Source of the DNA: Alcaligenes faecalis
Lineage (GTDB): Bacteria; Pseudomonadota; Gammaproteobacteria; Burkholderiales; Burkholderiaceae_B
Direction: 5' to 3'
DNA length: 64,000 nt
Assembly: GCF_002443155.1 (NCBI RefSeq)
Contig: NZ_CP023667.1
Span: forward strand, 3,286,001-3,350,000
A program made the position numbers and the translations under genes. Numbering within the stretch: position 1 is the stretch's first letter; each line of letters begins with the position of its first letter. Under the pieces are notes generated by a model. That model searched no databases. It was not told where the DNA came from and saw nothing but the letters and a program-made list of their open reading frames with translations. Positions 51,455 through 59,831 of this stretch are shown here, one piece after another.

Positions 51455-51961
51455 TCAATGAGGGGCATAGTTTTGTAACTTCTTCTGAAGATGCCGTAAT
51501 GCCCGCTTCATGTATTTTTCCACCGAGCTGGGTGTCAGATCCAGCTTCTCTGCAATTTCCTTTTGCGTGTAGCCCTCTATTTTGTTCCACAAAAACACCT
51601 GCTGGCACTTCAAGGGCAGCTCCTGCAAAGCCTCCCGCAACGCCTGGCTAAGCTGCTCCATGCGCAGATCACTTTCCGGGCCAGGGTCTACCGGGTGCTC
51701 CTCCTCGCGCAAATCATGCAAGGGCACCACGTCATGGCGCGACTGGCGGCGGATTTCACTGATCAGCTGATTTTGCGCACTGCGATACAGATAGGCTTTT
51801 TGATTCAGTGCCGCAGCATGTTCACCGCGCAGCAAGCCTTCAATGGAGTCCTGCGCGGCATCCTCCGCGTCCTGCGGCAAGGAACTGCGCTTCGCCCACG
51901 AGCCGATCAGCCCGCTGTAGTGAGCGAGCCAGCCTTTCTTGGGCGAAGGTCGGCGGGACAT
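51455..51961 (-). CDS. fecI: FecI-family ECF sigma factor
   Basis: 168 residues: region 2 'DAEDAAQDSIEGLLRGEHAA' and 'AYLYRSAQNQLISEIRRQ'; region 4 'LPLKCQQVFLWNKIEGYTQK' with helix-turn-helix 'EIAEKLDLTPSSVEKYMKRA'. It drives the downstream receptor gene when FecR is activated. It is first in the fecI-fecR-receptor order, and a Fur-box-like site lies just upstream. Confidence 0.93.
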   Translation of the reverse strand: MSRRPSPKKGWLAHYSGLIGSWAKRSSLPQDAEDAAQDSIEGLLRGEHAAALNQKAYLYRSAQNQLISEIRRQSRHDVVPLHDLREEEHPVDPGPESDLRMEQLSQALREALQELPLKCQQVFLWNKIEGYTQKEIAEKLDLTPSSVEKYMKRALRHLQKKLQNYAPH

Positions 51962-51993
51962 GGCAAATACAAGAGACGAATGTCGAATGAAGC

Positions 51994-52020
51994 GAGAATA
52001 TTAACAATAATTCTCATTTA
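51994..52020 (-). promoter_or_regulatory. Fur-box-like operator upstream of fecI
   Basis: Minus strand TAAATGAGAATTATTGTTAATATTCTC. It holds GAGAAT-nATT core words in inverted order, close to the Fur 7-1-7 consensus, and lies 30-60 bases before the fecI ATG. Iron repression of the sigma gene is expected. The site is judged by eye only. Confidence 0.65.
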
Positions 52021-52150
52021 GATATAGAAAAGTCCCTGCGGTGTGAAATCCGCGTCTTACTGACAAAGAGAAACGTCTCTTAACGGCATCTCGTGCTCGC
52101 AATGCTAGGCTGATCTAACCCTCTGTTTATTCAGCAAAGGAAACAGCCTT

Positions 52151-52699
52151 ATGCGTTTTTCTTCCTTCAAAGCGCGATGCGCAATGGCCTTGGCCACCGT
52201 CAGCGCCACCCTTGCCTTGTCGGCCCCTTCACTGGCGGACGTCATTATTCCCATGAATTTGGCTACCGAAAGCGGTGCTGGCGAGCAAATCGGCCAGGTC
52301 AGCGTTCGGCAGACTGAACACGGTCTGGTCTTCACGCCAGATCTGAAAAATCTCAAACCCGGTGTACATGGTTTCCATATACATGAGAACGCCAGCTGCG
52401 CCCCCAGCGAGAAAGACGGCAAGGTAACGCCTGCCGGGGCAGCCGGCGGCCATCTGGACCCCAACAAGACCGGCAAGCACGGTTTCCCATGGGGTAATGG
52501 CCACCTGGGTGATTTGCCCGCCTTGTATGTCCAGGCCGACGGCAGTGCCACCACCCCCGTTCTGGCTCCGCGCCTGAAGTCACTGGATCAGATCAAGGGC
52601 CGAGCCCTGATGATCCACGAAGGCGGTGACAACCACTCCGATCACCCTGCACCACTGGGCGGCGGTGCCGGACGTTTTGCTTGCGGAGTGATCAAGTAA
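52151..52699 (+). CDS. sodC: Periplasmic Cu/Zn superoxide dismutase
   Basis: 182 residues with a Sec signal peptide ending near 'LSAPSLA'. Copper and zinc ligands are visible in '[13 protein letters not shown]', '[13 protein letters not shown]' with the following histidines, and the C-terminal '[20 protein letters not shown]'. It detoxifies superoxide in the periplasm. Its ATG follows an AAAGGAAAC ribosome-binding site. A stress-protein gene follows after 36 bases, likely co-transcribed. Confidence 0.95.
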   Translation: MRFSSFKARCAMALATVSATLALSAPSLADVIIPMNLATESGAGEQIGQVSVRQTEHGLVFTPDLKNLKPGVHGFHIHENASCAPSEKDGKVTPAGAAGGHLDPNKTGKHGFPWGNGHLGDLPALYVQADGSATTPVLAPRLKSLDQIKGRALMIHEGGDNHSDHPAPLGGGAGRFACGVIK

Positions 52700-52735
52700 G
52701 CGCCTTCATCCCTTTAACTTTTTCAAGGAGATACC

Positions 52736-53275
52736 ATGAACGAAACGATTGAATCTTCCTTTGAACAACTGCAAGAGATGATCAAGGACATTCGCTATGC
52801 GATGTTCGTCACCCACGCGCAGGGCGGCCAGCTTCATGCCTGGCCCATGACCACGCAACAGGCCAAGATGAGTTCGGAACAGGAGGACTTTGAGCACGAC
52901 AAGCTCTGGTTCTTCATGGCCAGGTCCAGCCAGGTGGTCCACAACCTGGTGGTCAACCCGCACGTCAATATCAGCTATGCCGACCCCAAAACAGACACCT
53001 ATGTATCAGTTTCGGGCCTGGCTAGCGTTGTGGAGTCCATGAATCAAAAGGAGCGCTTCTGGAACACGCTGGTCGAGGCCTGGTTTGAAGAAGGCATTAC
53101 CGATCCCGATGTTGCTCTGGTCTGCGTACAGATAGACAGTGCCGAGTACTGGAGCGTGCGCGAAGGCAAGCTGGCTCAGGCAGGCAAGATGCTCAAAGCC
53201 ACCCTGATGGGCGAGCAACTGACAGAACTGGGGGAGCACGGCAAAATCAGCCCTGCCTCCAAACCAGATCGCTGA
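52736..53275 (+). CDS. General stress protein of the pyridoxamine-phosphate-oxidase-like (FMN split-barrel) family
   Basis: 179 residues similar in layout to bacterial 'general stress protein 26' proteins: 'IKDIRYAMFVTHAQGGQLHA', 'KLWFFMARSSQVVHNLVVNP', 'HVNISYADPKTDTYVSVSGL' and 'YWSVREGKLAQ' near 140. These split-barrel proteins bind FMN or FAD, and many have no known catalytic role. It begins after a strong AAGGAG site. Its position after sodC fits an oxidative-stress unit. Confidence 0.85.
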   Translation: MNETIESSFEQLQEMIKDIRYAMFVTHAQGGQLHAWPMTTQQAKMSSEQEDFEHDKLWFFMARSSQVVHNLVVNPHVNISYADPKTDTYVSVSGLASVVESMNQKERFWNTLVEAWFEEGITDPDVALVCVQIDSAEYWSVREGKLAQAGKMLKATLMGEQLTELGEHGKISPASKPDR

Positions 53276-53303
53276 ATGTAGCCTGCTGCTTGCCTGAAAC
53301 CCG

Positions 53304-53329
53304 ACGCCCGGCCTCGCGCCGGGCGTTTG
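53304..53329 (+). terminator. Hairpin after the sodC-stress protein pair
   Basis: Stem ACGCCCGGC / GCCGGGCGT with loop CTCGC, followed only by TTTGC. A strong GC stem with a weak U-tract, 28 bases after the stop. Confidence 0.55.
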
Positions 53330-53362
53330 CTGGCGCCCTGTTACGCAGGCGTGCCGCCTTGA

Positions 53363-54403
53363 TCAACGTGCTTTCAAAAACCGGGCGATGCGCGTGTACA
53401 AAGGCCCGGTCAGCACCAGTACACACACCATGCGGGCAACCTGGAAAGAGGTCACCATGGGCGCGCCCAACTGCAGGACCTTGGCGGTGATGGCCATCTC
53501 TGCAATACCACCGGGACTGACACCCAGCACCAGCGTGGGGTAAGGAATATCAGACAATCGATACAAGCCGTAGGCAAAGCCAAATGCCAAGGCCAGATTG
53601 ATCACATTGCTGACAGCGGCAACCCCTAGATAACGGGGCGCTCGACGGAAGAAATCCGGGCCGAACTTGTCGCCCAAGGCCCAGCCAATACACAGCTGCC
53701 CCAGGTTGGAAATCTCTACCGGCAAGCCCGACAGAATAATGTCGTTGTACGTCAGGATGGCCACCACCAGCAAAGGCCCCAATACCCAGGGATTGGGCAG
53801 ACGGAACACTTGAAAGGCAACCCCTGCGGCACTGCTCAATAACACCAGAAGAGCCAGACCGGACAGGTTCAAAAAGTCGGGTCTGACCACGGCCCCAAGC
53901 TGTTCACCCGAAAAGCCCAAAGCCTCGAATGCGAAGGGAATAATCACCACCACCATCAATACGCGCAGGCCATGTGCAGAGGCGACCAGATCCGGCCGTG
54001 CGCCATAGCGTTCCGCCAGCCCGGTCATCTCGCTGGCACCGCCTACCGCGCTGGCAAACCAGGCCGTACGCAGATCCGTACCGGCAAAGCGGGTCAGCAT
54101 GAAAGTACCGATACAGCACAAGACCAGCGCAAACACCATGCCCATCACAATGAACACGGCATTGCTGCCAATCAGATGCACCATGGCAGGGGTGAAGTAC
54201 AGCCCCAGGGATGCCCCAATAACCCACTGCCCTGCATTACGCGCCAGCGGCATGCAAGCACCGGGGCTGCCGGCCATTTTGGTGGCCGCTGTCAAGATCA
54301 GGGCACCCAGCATCCAGGGCAAAGGCATGCTCAGCCAGCTCGCGACCAGAGCGCCGACCAGAGCCACCCCGAAACCAAGGGCAATTCGAAACCAGATAGC
54401 CAT
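53363..54403 (-). CDS. AbrB-family membrane protein (putative transporter/regulator)
   Basis: 346-residue polytopic inner-membrane protein with two repeated halves of about five hydrophobic segments each; AbrB/YfcA-class proteins carry duplicated AbrB_dup domains. Repeated motifs are 'MPLPWMLGALILTAATKMAG' in the first half and 'RLPNPWVLGPLLVVAILTYN' in the second, and 'ASAVGGASEMTGLAERYGAR' matches 'GVSPGGIAEMAITAKVLQLG'. The biochemical function of the family is not settled. It follows the tctCBA genes on the same strand but after a terminator, so a link to tricarboxylate uptake is only positional. I use the ATG at 54403. Confidence 0.82.
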   Translation of the reverse strand: MAIWFRIALGFGVALVGALVASWLSMPLPWMLGALILTAATKMAGSPGACMPLARNAGQWVIGASLGLYFTPAMVHLIGSNAVFIVMGMVFALVLCCIGTFMLTRFAGTDLRTAWFASAVGGASEMTGLAERYGARPDLVASAHGLRVLMVVVIIPFAFEALGFSGEQLGAVVRPDFLNLSGLALLVLLSSAAGVAFQVFRLPNPWVLGPLLVVAILTYNDIILSGLPVEISNLGQLCIGWALGDKFGPDFFRRAPRYLGVAAVSNVINLALAFGFAYGLYRLSDIPYPTLVLGVSPGGIAEMAITAKVLQLGAPMVTSFQVARMVCVLVLTGPLYTRIARFLKAR

Positions 54404-54448
54404 AACAGAAACAACAAGGCCAGGCCGCAGCCTGGCGCTTTCTCCCGA

Positions 54449-54473
54449 TAAAAGCCCCACCCAGCAGGTGGGG
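54449..54473 (-). terminator. Terminator after tctA
   Basis: Minus-strand stem CCCCACC / GGTGGGG with loop TGCTG, followed by CTTTTATC, just after the tctA stop. It separates the transporter operon from the AbrB-family gene. Confidence 0.75.
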
Positions 54474-54482
54474 TCCCCCTAT

Positions 54483-56012
54483 TTATGTCTTGTCGTGTAC
54501 TTGCTTGCGAGCGGCAATACGGCGCAGCAAGATCGGACCTACACTAACTAAAACAGCGGCGATCCACAAGGCAATTGACACCTTGCTCTCGAACAGAATG
54601 CCGATTTCACCATTCGTGATGGACAGCGCACGACGTAAATTCTGCTCCATCATATTGCCCAGCACCACGCCCAGCACCATGGGGGCCATAGGCACATTCA
54701 TCTTGCGCAAGAAGTAGCCCAGGACACCGATGCCAACGACCAGCAGCAGATCAAACGTCGTGCCATTGATGGCATAGACCCCGATATAGCTGATCGCCAA
54801 AATACCAGGCACCAGCAGGCGCGGAGGAATAGCCAGCATGGAGGCAAAGACCCGCACCATGGGCACGTTCATCAGGAACAGCATGACGTTGGCGACCATC
54901 AAGGAGGCAATCAGGCCCCACACAATCTGTGGTTGCGACTCGAACAGCACCGGGCCGGGCGTGATGTTGTACAGCGTCAGAGCACCCATCATGACCGCCG
55001 TCGTCCCCGAGCCAGGCACACCCAATGTCAGCATGGGAATGAAAGAGCCGGTTGCGGCACTGTTATTGGCCGCTTCTGGTGCAGCCAGACCGCGCATGTC
55101 ACCCTGGCCAAACATGGCATTGGGGTCTTTGCCTTCGATATATTTTTTCTCGTTGGCATAGGCTACAGCGGAGGCCACACTGGCCCCAGCTCCAGGCAAG
55201 ATACCAATAAAAAAGCCCATCACGCCACCGCGCACCGTACTCCACCAGGTCATGCCCAGTTCTTTCAGATTAAAGAGCTTGCGCTTGCTTTTAGGCACTT
55301 CAATCGACACGCCGCCCAGCAAGTTCTCCAGCATCTGCAACATCTCGGCCACGGCAAACAAACCAATCACCACGACAACAAAATCGATGCCATCGGCCAG
55401 ATTCGGAATATCAAAACTGTATCGGTACACCCCCGAGTTCGCGTCCACCCCAACCGTGGAAATGAACAGGCCGAGCATGGCTGCCAGAATGCCTTTCACC
55501 GGCTCATCGCCCAGCAGGCTGGTCAAGGCACAGAAGGCAAATACCATCAGCACAAAGTACTCGGCAGGACCGAACGCCACCGCCCAGCCTGCCAGCATGG
55601 GGGCCAGCAGCACAATGCCGCAAATGGCAATCGTAGAACCAATAAAGGAAGAAAAAGCCGACAAGGACAAGGCCACGCTGGCCAGGCCTTTACGTGCCAG
55701 CGGATAACCGTCCAGTGTCGTCATGACAGCGGCTGCTTCGCCGGGCACATTGATCAGGATGGATGTAATGCGTCCACCATACTCGGCGCCCACATACACG
55801 GCAGCCAGCAGAATCAAGGCCGACTCGGGCGGCAGCTTCATCGCAAATGCAATGGGTACCAGCATGGCTACGCCATTGATCGGCCCAAGCCCCGGCAGAA
55901 CTCCCACAATGGTGCCAATAAACGCACCAATCGCAGCCACCAGCAGGTTCTGGGCGGAAAATGCCACGCCAAAACCGACACTTAAATATTCAAGAATAGA
56001 GCTCATAGCCAC
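54483..56012 (-). CDS. tctA: Tripartite tricarboxylate transporter large permease TctA
   Basis: 509-residue membrane protein with about eleven to twelve hydrophobic segments. Typical motifs are 'VGVLPGLGPINGVAMLVPIA' near residue 38, 'AEYGGRITSILINVPGEAAA' near 75, 'IGILPGAGASVASAVAYANE' near 270 and 'TLGVPGSGTTAVMMGALTLY' near 330. It forms the main channel for citrate-like substrates taken up with Na+ or H+. It overlaps tctB by ten bases. Confidence 0.93.
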   Translation of the reverse strand: MAMSSILEYLSVGFGVAFSAQNLLVAAIGAFIGTIVGVLPGLGPINGVAMLVPIAFAMKLPPESALILLAAVYVGAEYGGRITSILINVPGEAAAVMTTLDGYPLARKGLASVALSLSAFSSFIGSTIAICGIVLLAPMLAGWAVAFGPAEYFVLMVFAFCALTSLLGDEPVKGILAAMLGLFISTVGVDANSGVYRYSFDIPNLADGIDFVVVVIGLFAVAEMLQMLENLLGGVSIEVPKSKRKLFNLKELGMTWWSTVRGGVMGFFIGILPGAGASVASAVAYANEKKYIEGKDPNAMFGQGDMRGLAAPEAANNSAATGSFIPMLTLGVPGSGTTAVMMGALTLYNITPGPVLFESQPQIVWGLIASLMVANVMLFLMNVPMVRVFASMLAIPPRLLVPGILAISYIGVYAINGTTFDLLLVVGIGVLGYFLRKMNVPMAPMVLGVVLGNMMEQNLRRALSITNGEIGILFESKVSIALWIAAVLVSVGPILLRRIAARKQVHDKT

Positions 56013-56446
56013 TCTCCCAGGATGCCGTATGGCAGAACCACATCCAGGCCCAGGTCAAACAACAAGAACAGGCCTACGCCCATCGCCAGCCCGCCTATCA
56101 GAGCCTGCTTCCAGGAACCACCAAACAAGCGCCCGACCAGTGTCGCCATGATCGTGGTGGCGACAATGAAGCCCAACCATTGAAAGAGCCAGGCATAGGC
56201 TGCCAAATACGCCACCATCATCAGGATGCGGCCGTTGGCGCCAGAGGGATTGGGAGCCACTTGCCCGCCGCCCTTGATGATCAAGCGCACACCGCACAGG
56301 GCAATAATCAGCGCCAGCAGCAAGGGAAAGGCTTTGGGCCCGACAGGTTCATAGGAAAAGGGGGGCTCTAGGTCGTAGCCAAAGGCGGTGATCAAGGCGG
56401 CAAGCACCAGCGCGCCCACGCCTAGCACGCGATCATTTAGCGTCAT
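56003..56446 (-). CDS. tctB: Tripartite tricarboxylate transporter small permease TctB
   Basis: 147 residues, four hydrophobic segments: 'VLGVGALVLAALITAFGYD', 'FPLLLALIIALCGVRLII', 'MMVAYLAAYAWLFQWLGFIV' and the C-terminal 'ALIGGLAMGVGLFLLFDLGL'. A small partner of TctA in the transporter. The ATG at 56446 follows GGAGATTCC; the frame opens 21 codons earlier. Confidence 0.88.
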   Translation of the reverse strand: MTLNDRVLGVGALVLAALITAFGYDLEPPFSYEPVGPKAFPLLLALIIALCGVRLIIKGGGQVAPNPSGANGRILMMVAYLAAYAWLFQWLGFIVATTIMATLVGRLFGGSWKQALIGGLAMGVGLFLLFDLGLDVVLPYGILGEWL

Positions 56447-56485
56447 GATGGAATCTCCGGATTCACCCGCCATGAACGGCGGGGC

Positions 56486-56525
56486 AAAAAGGCGGTGTTC
56501 CCGATTCAAAACCTCGGGAACACCG
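56486..56525 (-). terminator. Intercistronic terminator-like hairpin between tctC and tctB
   Basis: Minus-strand 12-bp perfect stem CGGTGTTCCCGA / TCGGGAACACCG with a 9-nt loop, followed by CCTTTTTG. It lies between the binding-protein gene and the membrane genes. Confidence 0.75.
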
Positions 56526-56532
56526 TACAGAT

Positions 56533-57525
56533 TTACTTCTTGATCAAGCCGAAAGAATCAGCCAGCTCACGATACTGAAGCACTTGTTGTTTTACGTAGG
56601 TGTCCAGTTCGGGGCCGCTCATGTTGAACGGAAACAGACCTTGCTGTGTTTGCAAGCGGGCAAATTCAGGAGTTTTCATCAGGCGATCAAAAGCCTGAAC
56701 CCACCATTGATACTGCTCGTCAGAGACTTTGGGGCCGACATAAAAACCGCGAATAATCGGCCATTCGATATCAAAGCCTTGCTCTTTGGCCGTAGGAATA
56801 TCAGCCAGGGCACCATCCAGTCGCTTGTCATTGAACACGGCCAATACGCGGATGGGCGCCCCCCCTTCCAGCATGGTGTGAGCTTCGGCAGCATCACCCA
56901 TATACGCCTGGATGTGACCACCACGCAAAGCCGTCATGGCTTCGCCACCGCCTTCAAACGCCACGAAACGCATTTTGCGGAAATCCACATCGGCTGCCCG
57001 CGCCGTCAGGGCCGCTTTCATCCAGTCCTGACCGCCAACGGATCCGCCCGCTCCCAACACAATCTTGCTGGGGTCAGCCTTGAATGCTTCCATCAGCGAC
57101 TTCAGGTCCTGGTAGGGAGAGTCGTTACGTACGATAGCCACACCGTAATCACTGCCTATGGATGCCAGCCAGCGCACATCTTCTACCGAGTATTTGCCGA
57201 ACTTGCCCTGGGCCAGATTCAGCAAGGAGCCACCGGAGAAGGCCGCAATGGCATTGCCATCACCAGGGCGCTGCGCAACGATGTGGTTGTAGGCCACCGC
57301 ACCCACGCCACCGGGCATGTAAATGGTACGCATGGCATTTTCCAGCAGCTTGGTTTCCAGAAAACCATTGACGGCCACACGGCAGGTCAAATCAAAGCCG
57401 CCGCCTGGCTGCGCCGGGGCAATACATTCAGGTTTGGAAGGTTGCTGGGCCTGTACGCCGCTCAAGCTGCTCAGGCCCAGAATGCTGCTGGCCAGCAGCA
57501 CCCGCAGTGTCGTGTGAATAGCCAT
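56533..57525 (-). CDS. tctC: Tripartite tricarboxylate transporter substrate-binding protein TctC (Bug family)
   Basis: 330-residue periplasmic Bug-type receptor. Signal peptide ends near 'SLSGVQAQQ'. Family hallmarks are 'PECIAPAQPGGGFDLTCRVA' near residue 32, 'YMPGGVGAVAYNHIVAQRPG' near 70 and 'IVLGAGGSVGGQDWMKAALT' near 155. It binds the carboxylate and hands it to TctAB. First of the three transporter genes, with the TctDE regulators directly upstream. Confidence 0.92.
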   Translation of the reverse strand: MAIHTTLRVLLASSILGLSSLSGVQAQQPSKPECIAPAQPGGGFDLTCRVAVNGFLETKLLENAMRTIYMPGGVGAVAYNHIVAQRPGDGNAIAAFSGGSLLNLAQGKFGKYSVEDVRWLASIGSDYGVAIVRNDSPYQDLKSLMEAFKADPSKIVLGAGGSVGGQDWMKAALTARAADVDFRKMRFVAFEGGGEAMTALRGGHIQAYMGDAAEAHTMLEGGAPIRVLAVFNDKRLDGALADIPTAKEQGFDIEWPIIRGFYVGPKVSDEQYQWWVQAFDRLMKTPEFARLQTQQGLFPFNMSGPELDTYVKQQVLQYRELADSFGLIKK

Positions 57526-57626
57526 TGGATCGCCTCCTGGAGGATCGTCGTAGTTGTAATGGTTGCGACCTTACCGGAGCGAAGCTTTCGCCTACCTTTC
57601 AATTCCGCCGAAAACCGCCAATCTCA

Positions 57627-57638
57627 AGGGTATACCCT
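57627..57638. promoter_or_regulatory. Palindrome AGGGTATACCCT upstream of tctC
   Basis: A perfect 12-bp palindrome in the 124-base gap between tctE and tctC, about 100 bases before the tctC start. A response-regulator (TctD) binding site is plausible; the central TATACC may also be part of a -10. Confidence 0.35.
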
Positions 57639-57649
57639 AGATTAAAAGT

Positions 57650-59056
57650 TCAATGTTCAAGCGCCTCGAACTCCAAACGCACAATCAGGCCACGCTGCTG
57701 CGGTCCTGGCTGCAAGCTCATGCGAGCACCATGAATTTGCGCGATAGCCTGCACAATCGCCAAGCCCAGACCCGAGCCTTGCAAAGCCTTGCCTGCTTCT
57801 CCCCGTCGGAAGCGATGGCCCGCCTTGGCCAGATCGTCCGCGCTCATGCCGGGGCCGTCGTCCTCCACTTGCAGGCAGCACACTCCCCCCTCTTCCCTGA
57901 CTGAAACGGTGATGCGAGCCGCCCGTGGGCAGTACTTGATGGCATTGCTGACAATATTGCTCACGGCCTGCTGCAAGAGCCAGGCTTCTCCCGCCACCCA
58001 AACCGGTGTTGAAGGTACATCCAGCCCCAGGTCCTGACGACGCGACCTAGCCAGGCTCCACAACTCGTCAACCACCTGACCGGCCTGCTGACACAGATCT
58101 ACCGTTCCCAAGGCAGCGCGGCTTCGCAACTGATCAGCCGCATCGCGCACACGTGACAAGGCAACCATTTGATGCGTCATCTGGGCGGTATTATTCAAGC
58201 GCGACTGAATCGCCTCCAGCACCTCTTTCATTTCATCTGTCCTGGCCAGCGTCAAGGCAAAGTCCACCTGGGTCAGCAAGACGGCCAAGGGGGTTTTCAG
58301 CTGGTGTGACGCATCATCCAGAAACTGCTGCTGCTCGCGTGATTTGCGCGCATACCGCTCCATTTGCAAATTAATGGTCTGCACCAAGGGGCGCACTTCT
58401 CGGGGCAAGCTGGCATCACTGATAGGCTCCAGATTATCGGGCGAACGATGCCGCACCTCTGCGCTCAGCTTGCGCAAGGGTCGCAAAGCCAGCAAGGTCC
58501 CGACCAGAATCAGCACGGTAAACAGGCTGAGAACTGCCACGTCCTGAATCAGGTTTTGAATAATCACTTTGCGGATGAACTCGTCGCGTTCGCCCAGGTT
58601 TTCGCCCGCCTGAATCAGAACCCGGCTGTCCTGGTAGGTTTGCAGCCGCCCATCCGACTCCAACGCCACCGCTGCGATACGTAAAGGCTCTCCCAAATAC
58701 TGCGCGTCATAGAAAACCGGCTGATTATTTACCAGCCTGGCCGATGGCAAAGGCATGCCCGTAAAGCCGATTTCCGACAAACCATCTTCGGTGGCCACCC
58801 GGAAATACACCTGGCTGCTAATGGTGTATTCCATGAACTCCATCATGTAGTAGGACTGCTCCATGGCCAGCCCGCCGCTGATGGTCAGCACATTGGCCGA
58901 CATGGATTTCAACGCCCCCGCCAAGGCGCGATCAAATGCTGCATTCACCTGATCTTTCAGCGTCATGCTGGAAATGAACAGGGACACGCCCGAGGTCAGC
59001 AAGGCCGCCGGAATCAGCATGACCAACAGGGTGCGGCGCAGACTGCTCATGGCCAT
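57650..59056 (-). CDS. tctE: Sensor histidine kinase TctE
   Basis: 468 residues. N-terminal membrane helix (about 9-29), a periplasmic sensor domain of about 140 residues, a second membrane helix near 173-192 ('DVAVLSLFTVLILVGTLLAL'), HAMP-like linker, phospho-acceptor box 'DDASHQLKTPLAVLLTQVDF' near 248, N-box 'AVSNIVSNAIKYCPRAA' and G-box 'GSGLGLAIVQAIAQIHGA'. It senses tricarboxylates and phosphorylates TctD. It sits 24 bases after tctD. Confidence 0.92.
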   Translation of the reverse strand: MAMSSLRRTLLVMLIPAALLTSGVSLFISSMTLKDQVNAAFDRALAGALKSMSANVLTISGGLAMEQSYYMMEFMEYTISSQVYFRVATEDGLSEIGFTGMPLPSARLVNNQPVFYDAQYLGEPLRIAAVALESDGRLQTYQDSRVLIQAGENLGERDEFIRKVIIQNLIQDVAVLSLFTVLILVGTLLALRPLRKLSAEVRHRSPDNLEPISDASLPREVRPLVQTINLQMERYARKSREQQQFLDDASHQLKTPLAVLLTQVDFALTLARTDEMKEVLEAIQSRLNNTAQMTHQMVALSRVRDAADQLRSRAALGTVDLCQQAGQVVDELWSLARSRRQDLGLDVPSTPVWVAGEAWLLQQAVSNIVSNAIKYCPRAARITVSVREEGGVCCLQVEDDGPGMSADDLAKAGHRFRRGEAGKALQGSGLGLAIVQAIAQIHGARMSLQPGPQQRGLIVRLEFEALEH

Positions 59057-59080
59057 AGGGCCTCCTGCAAGAGCATAAGG

Positions 59081-59764
59081 TTACGGTTCATCGTCGCTGA
59101 CCGGCTCCAGGCAGTAGCCTACGCCGCGCAAGGTCACGATGTGGACATCCGAGGCCTGCAACTTCTTGCGCAAACGATGCACCAGCACCTCGATGGCCTC
59201 AATATTGATTTCGTCTTCATCCTTCTCGTTAAGGCGATCCAGAATGAACTGCTTGTTCACGGGTTCGCCACTACGCTGCACCAGAATACGCAATACCTCG
59301 GCCTCACGCGGCGACACGGACAACAGCGCACCGTCCAGCGTAAAACGCTGCGTGGACAGGTCATAAACCAGGCTGGCACATGCCATGCGAGGCTTGTCCT
59401 TGCCACGGCTACGACGAATCAGGGCATTGACGCGGGCCACCAGTTCTTCAATACGAAACGGCTTGGGCAGGAAATCATCTGCCCCGCACTCCAGCGCCTC
59501 CACCCGCTCCTGCAAGGAGTCACGCGCCGTCAAAATCAACACTGGCGTGCGGTTATCCTCCGAGCGCAAACGGGCCAGCAAGGCACGACCATCCATACCC
59601 GGCAAGCCCAGGTCCAGAACCAGAGCATCAAACTCCTCGATCAGCAGACGGTGGTAGGCCACCACTCCATCGTTGGACCATTCAACCGTAAACCCTTTCT
59701 TTTGCAAGCTGCGGGTCAGCCAAAGGGCCAAATCAGGCTCGTCTTCAATCAATAAAATTCGCAT
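59081..59764 (-). CDS. tctD: OmpR-type response regulator TctD
   Basis: 227 residues: receiver domain with 'ILLIEDEPDLALWLTRSL', the phospho-acceptor aspartate in 'DALVLDLGLPGMDGRALL' near residue 51, Thr in 'PVLILTARDSLQERV', and a C-terminal winged helix with 'LSVSPREAEVLRILVQRSGE' and 'VHRLRKKL'. Activates the adjoining tctCBA operon in known systems. ATG at 59764 chosen to start at the receiver; a frame opens 12 codons upstream. Confidence 0.92.
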   Translation of the reverse strand: MRILLIEDEPDLALWLTRSLQKKGFTVEWSNDGVVAYHRLLIEEFDALVLDLGLPGMDGRALLARLRSEDNRTPVLILTARDSLQERVEALECGADDFLPKPFRIEELVARVNALIRRSRGKDKPRMACASLVYDLSTQRFTLDGALLSVSPREAEVLRILVQRSGEPVNKQFILDRLNEKDEDEINIEAIEVLVHRLRKKLQASDVHIVTLRGVGYCLEPVSDDEP

Positions 59765-59831
59765 GGCGGATAGTAGAAAAGAAAGCAGAACAGGGGGCAA
59801 TAGTACGCCGCCAGATCGTATTGGCAGCGCT

